Source: Perkinsus olseni
Lineage: Eukaryota; Perkinsozoa; Perkinsida; Perkinsidae
NCBI GenBank assembly: GCA_013115135.1
Contig: JABANP010000088.1
Span: 89,777-153,776, forward strand
Direction: 5' to 3'
DNA: 64,000 nucleotides
A program made the translations under genes and the position numbers. This document shows, in pieces, positions 63,401 to 64,000 of the stretch. The stretch's first letter is position 1; each line of letters begins with the position of its first letter. The notes under the pieces were generated by a model. The model saw only the letters and a program-made list of their open reading frames with translations. It searched no databases and was not told the origin of the DNA.

Positions 63401-64000
63401 TTCCTCGCTTGTTCTTGGCCCGCAACGAGTCACTAGGCTTGACCGTAGCAATATATTTGGGGAATTTGTTGCGATCGTCCACGAGGGGACCGCTTACGTA
63501 GATGACGAAGGGAAATTTCTCAGAGAATTTTGGGCGATGTTAAGGGCGTTCTCCTATATCTCGCACTGCTCGGACACTGTCCTCCTTCACTTGAGGCGCA
63601 CCTGTAAGTAAGCGAGCCTCACGAGCTAGACCGCATGAACTTCTCAGTGCCGAGCAAAAGGTGATTGAAGTGACAGGTGGTGCATCATTCTCCTCTCGCG
63701 CTGCCAGATTGAAGTCGTCGAATGCGATAGCAGTTTCCCATTCGACATTTCCGTCACTGAGGCCCTTAGCGATGAGAGCGCTTTGCACCGACCTGAGGAT
63801 AGAGAGAACGCAGTCGTGTGGGAGGCGACTGCAAAGAGCCGGAATGAAGGCTCGACGTTCACTCCGGTCATCGTCGAATGCCCGCTGACATAGGGCGAAG
63901 CATTTAGTCGCTCTCTCAATGAACGGTTCGGGATCATCAGCGTCAGAGATAAGCTTGAGCTTTGTCAGCTGGGACGAGTATTCTGCCTTAAGAGTCTCCT

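Overview
The window looks like nuclear DNA of a single-celled eukaryote. Genes are split by many short GT-AG introns (mostly 45-170 bp), proteins carry Asn/Gln/Ser/His runs, and the second half is packed with eukaryotic transposons. A compact alveolate such as a perkinsozoan would fit, but that is inference from gene style; no marker in the window fixes the species.

Region 1 (1-28.2 kb) is gene-dense. On the + strand an unidentified multi-exon gene runs in from the left edge and ends at 3667. It converges on an ITPA (inosine triphosphate pyrophosphatase) gene (3690-4544, -). Next come an unidentified - strand gene (about 4848-6030), an ACMSD-like decarboxylase gene (6316-8341, -), and two tandem copies of the V-ATPase catalytic subunit A gene (8668-10737 and 12377-14329, both -). 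A 65/68-bp minisatellite lies between the V-ATPase copies. The + strand then carries a secreted unknown protein (14672-about 17087) and a tandem pair of about 1.4-kaa secreted coiled-coil proteins (17421-22593 and 22814-28173). Their 3' two-thirds are almost identical while their 5' exons are diverged. Introns and spacers are rich in GAT/ATC and AGC triplet runs.

Region 2 (28.2-64 kb) is a transposon graveyard with a different base texture. It holds a degraded tyrosine-recombinase-like fragment, a broken Tc1/mariner transposase, and pieces of a LINE with a restriction-like endonuclease. It also holds a MULE transposase gene interrupted by both an LTR retroelement and a small foldback element, several other LTR-retroelement ruins, and a 5-6 kb tandem duplication (51.4-56.5 and 56.8-62.6 kb).

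The most unusual content is a family of small foldback elements. Three complete copies (30994-32386, 33147-33990, 44687-45415) have flanking 8-bp target duplications, ends GGGTGTAT.../...AACATCCC, and inverted arrays of about 15-bp iterons around ACTCGTACAC. Each core holds a tRNA-like A-box/B-box segment and a long hairpin. One copy carries a nested element built the same way from a different iteron (ACGCG type, 3-bp target duplication), and a third iteron family (GTACAGTG type, again with a tRNA-like core) sits at 50.86-51.57 kb. I know of no named transposon class that combines inverted iteron arrays, an internal Pol III-like promoter and a core hairpin, so this is the best candidate for an undescribed system here.
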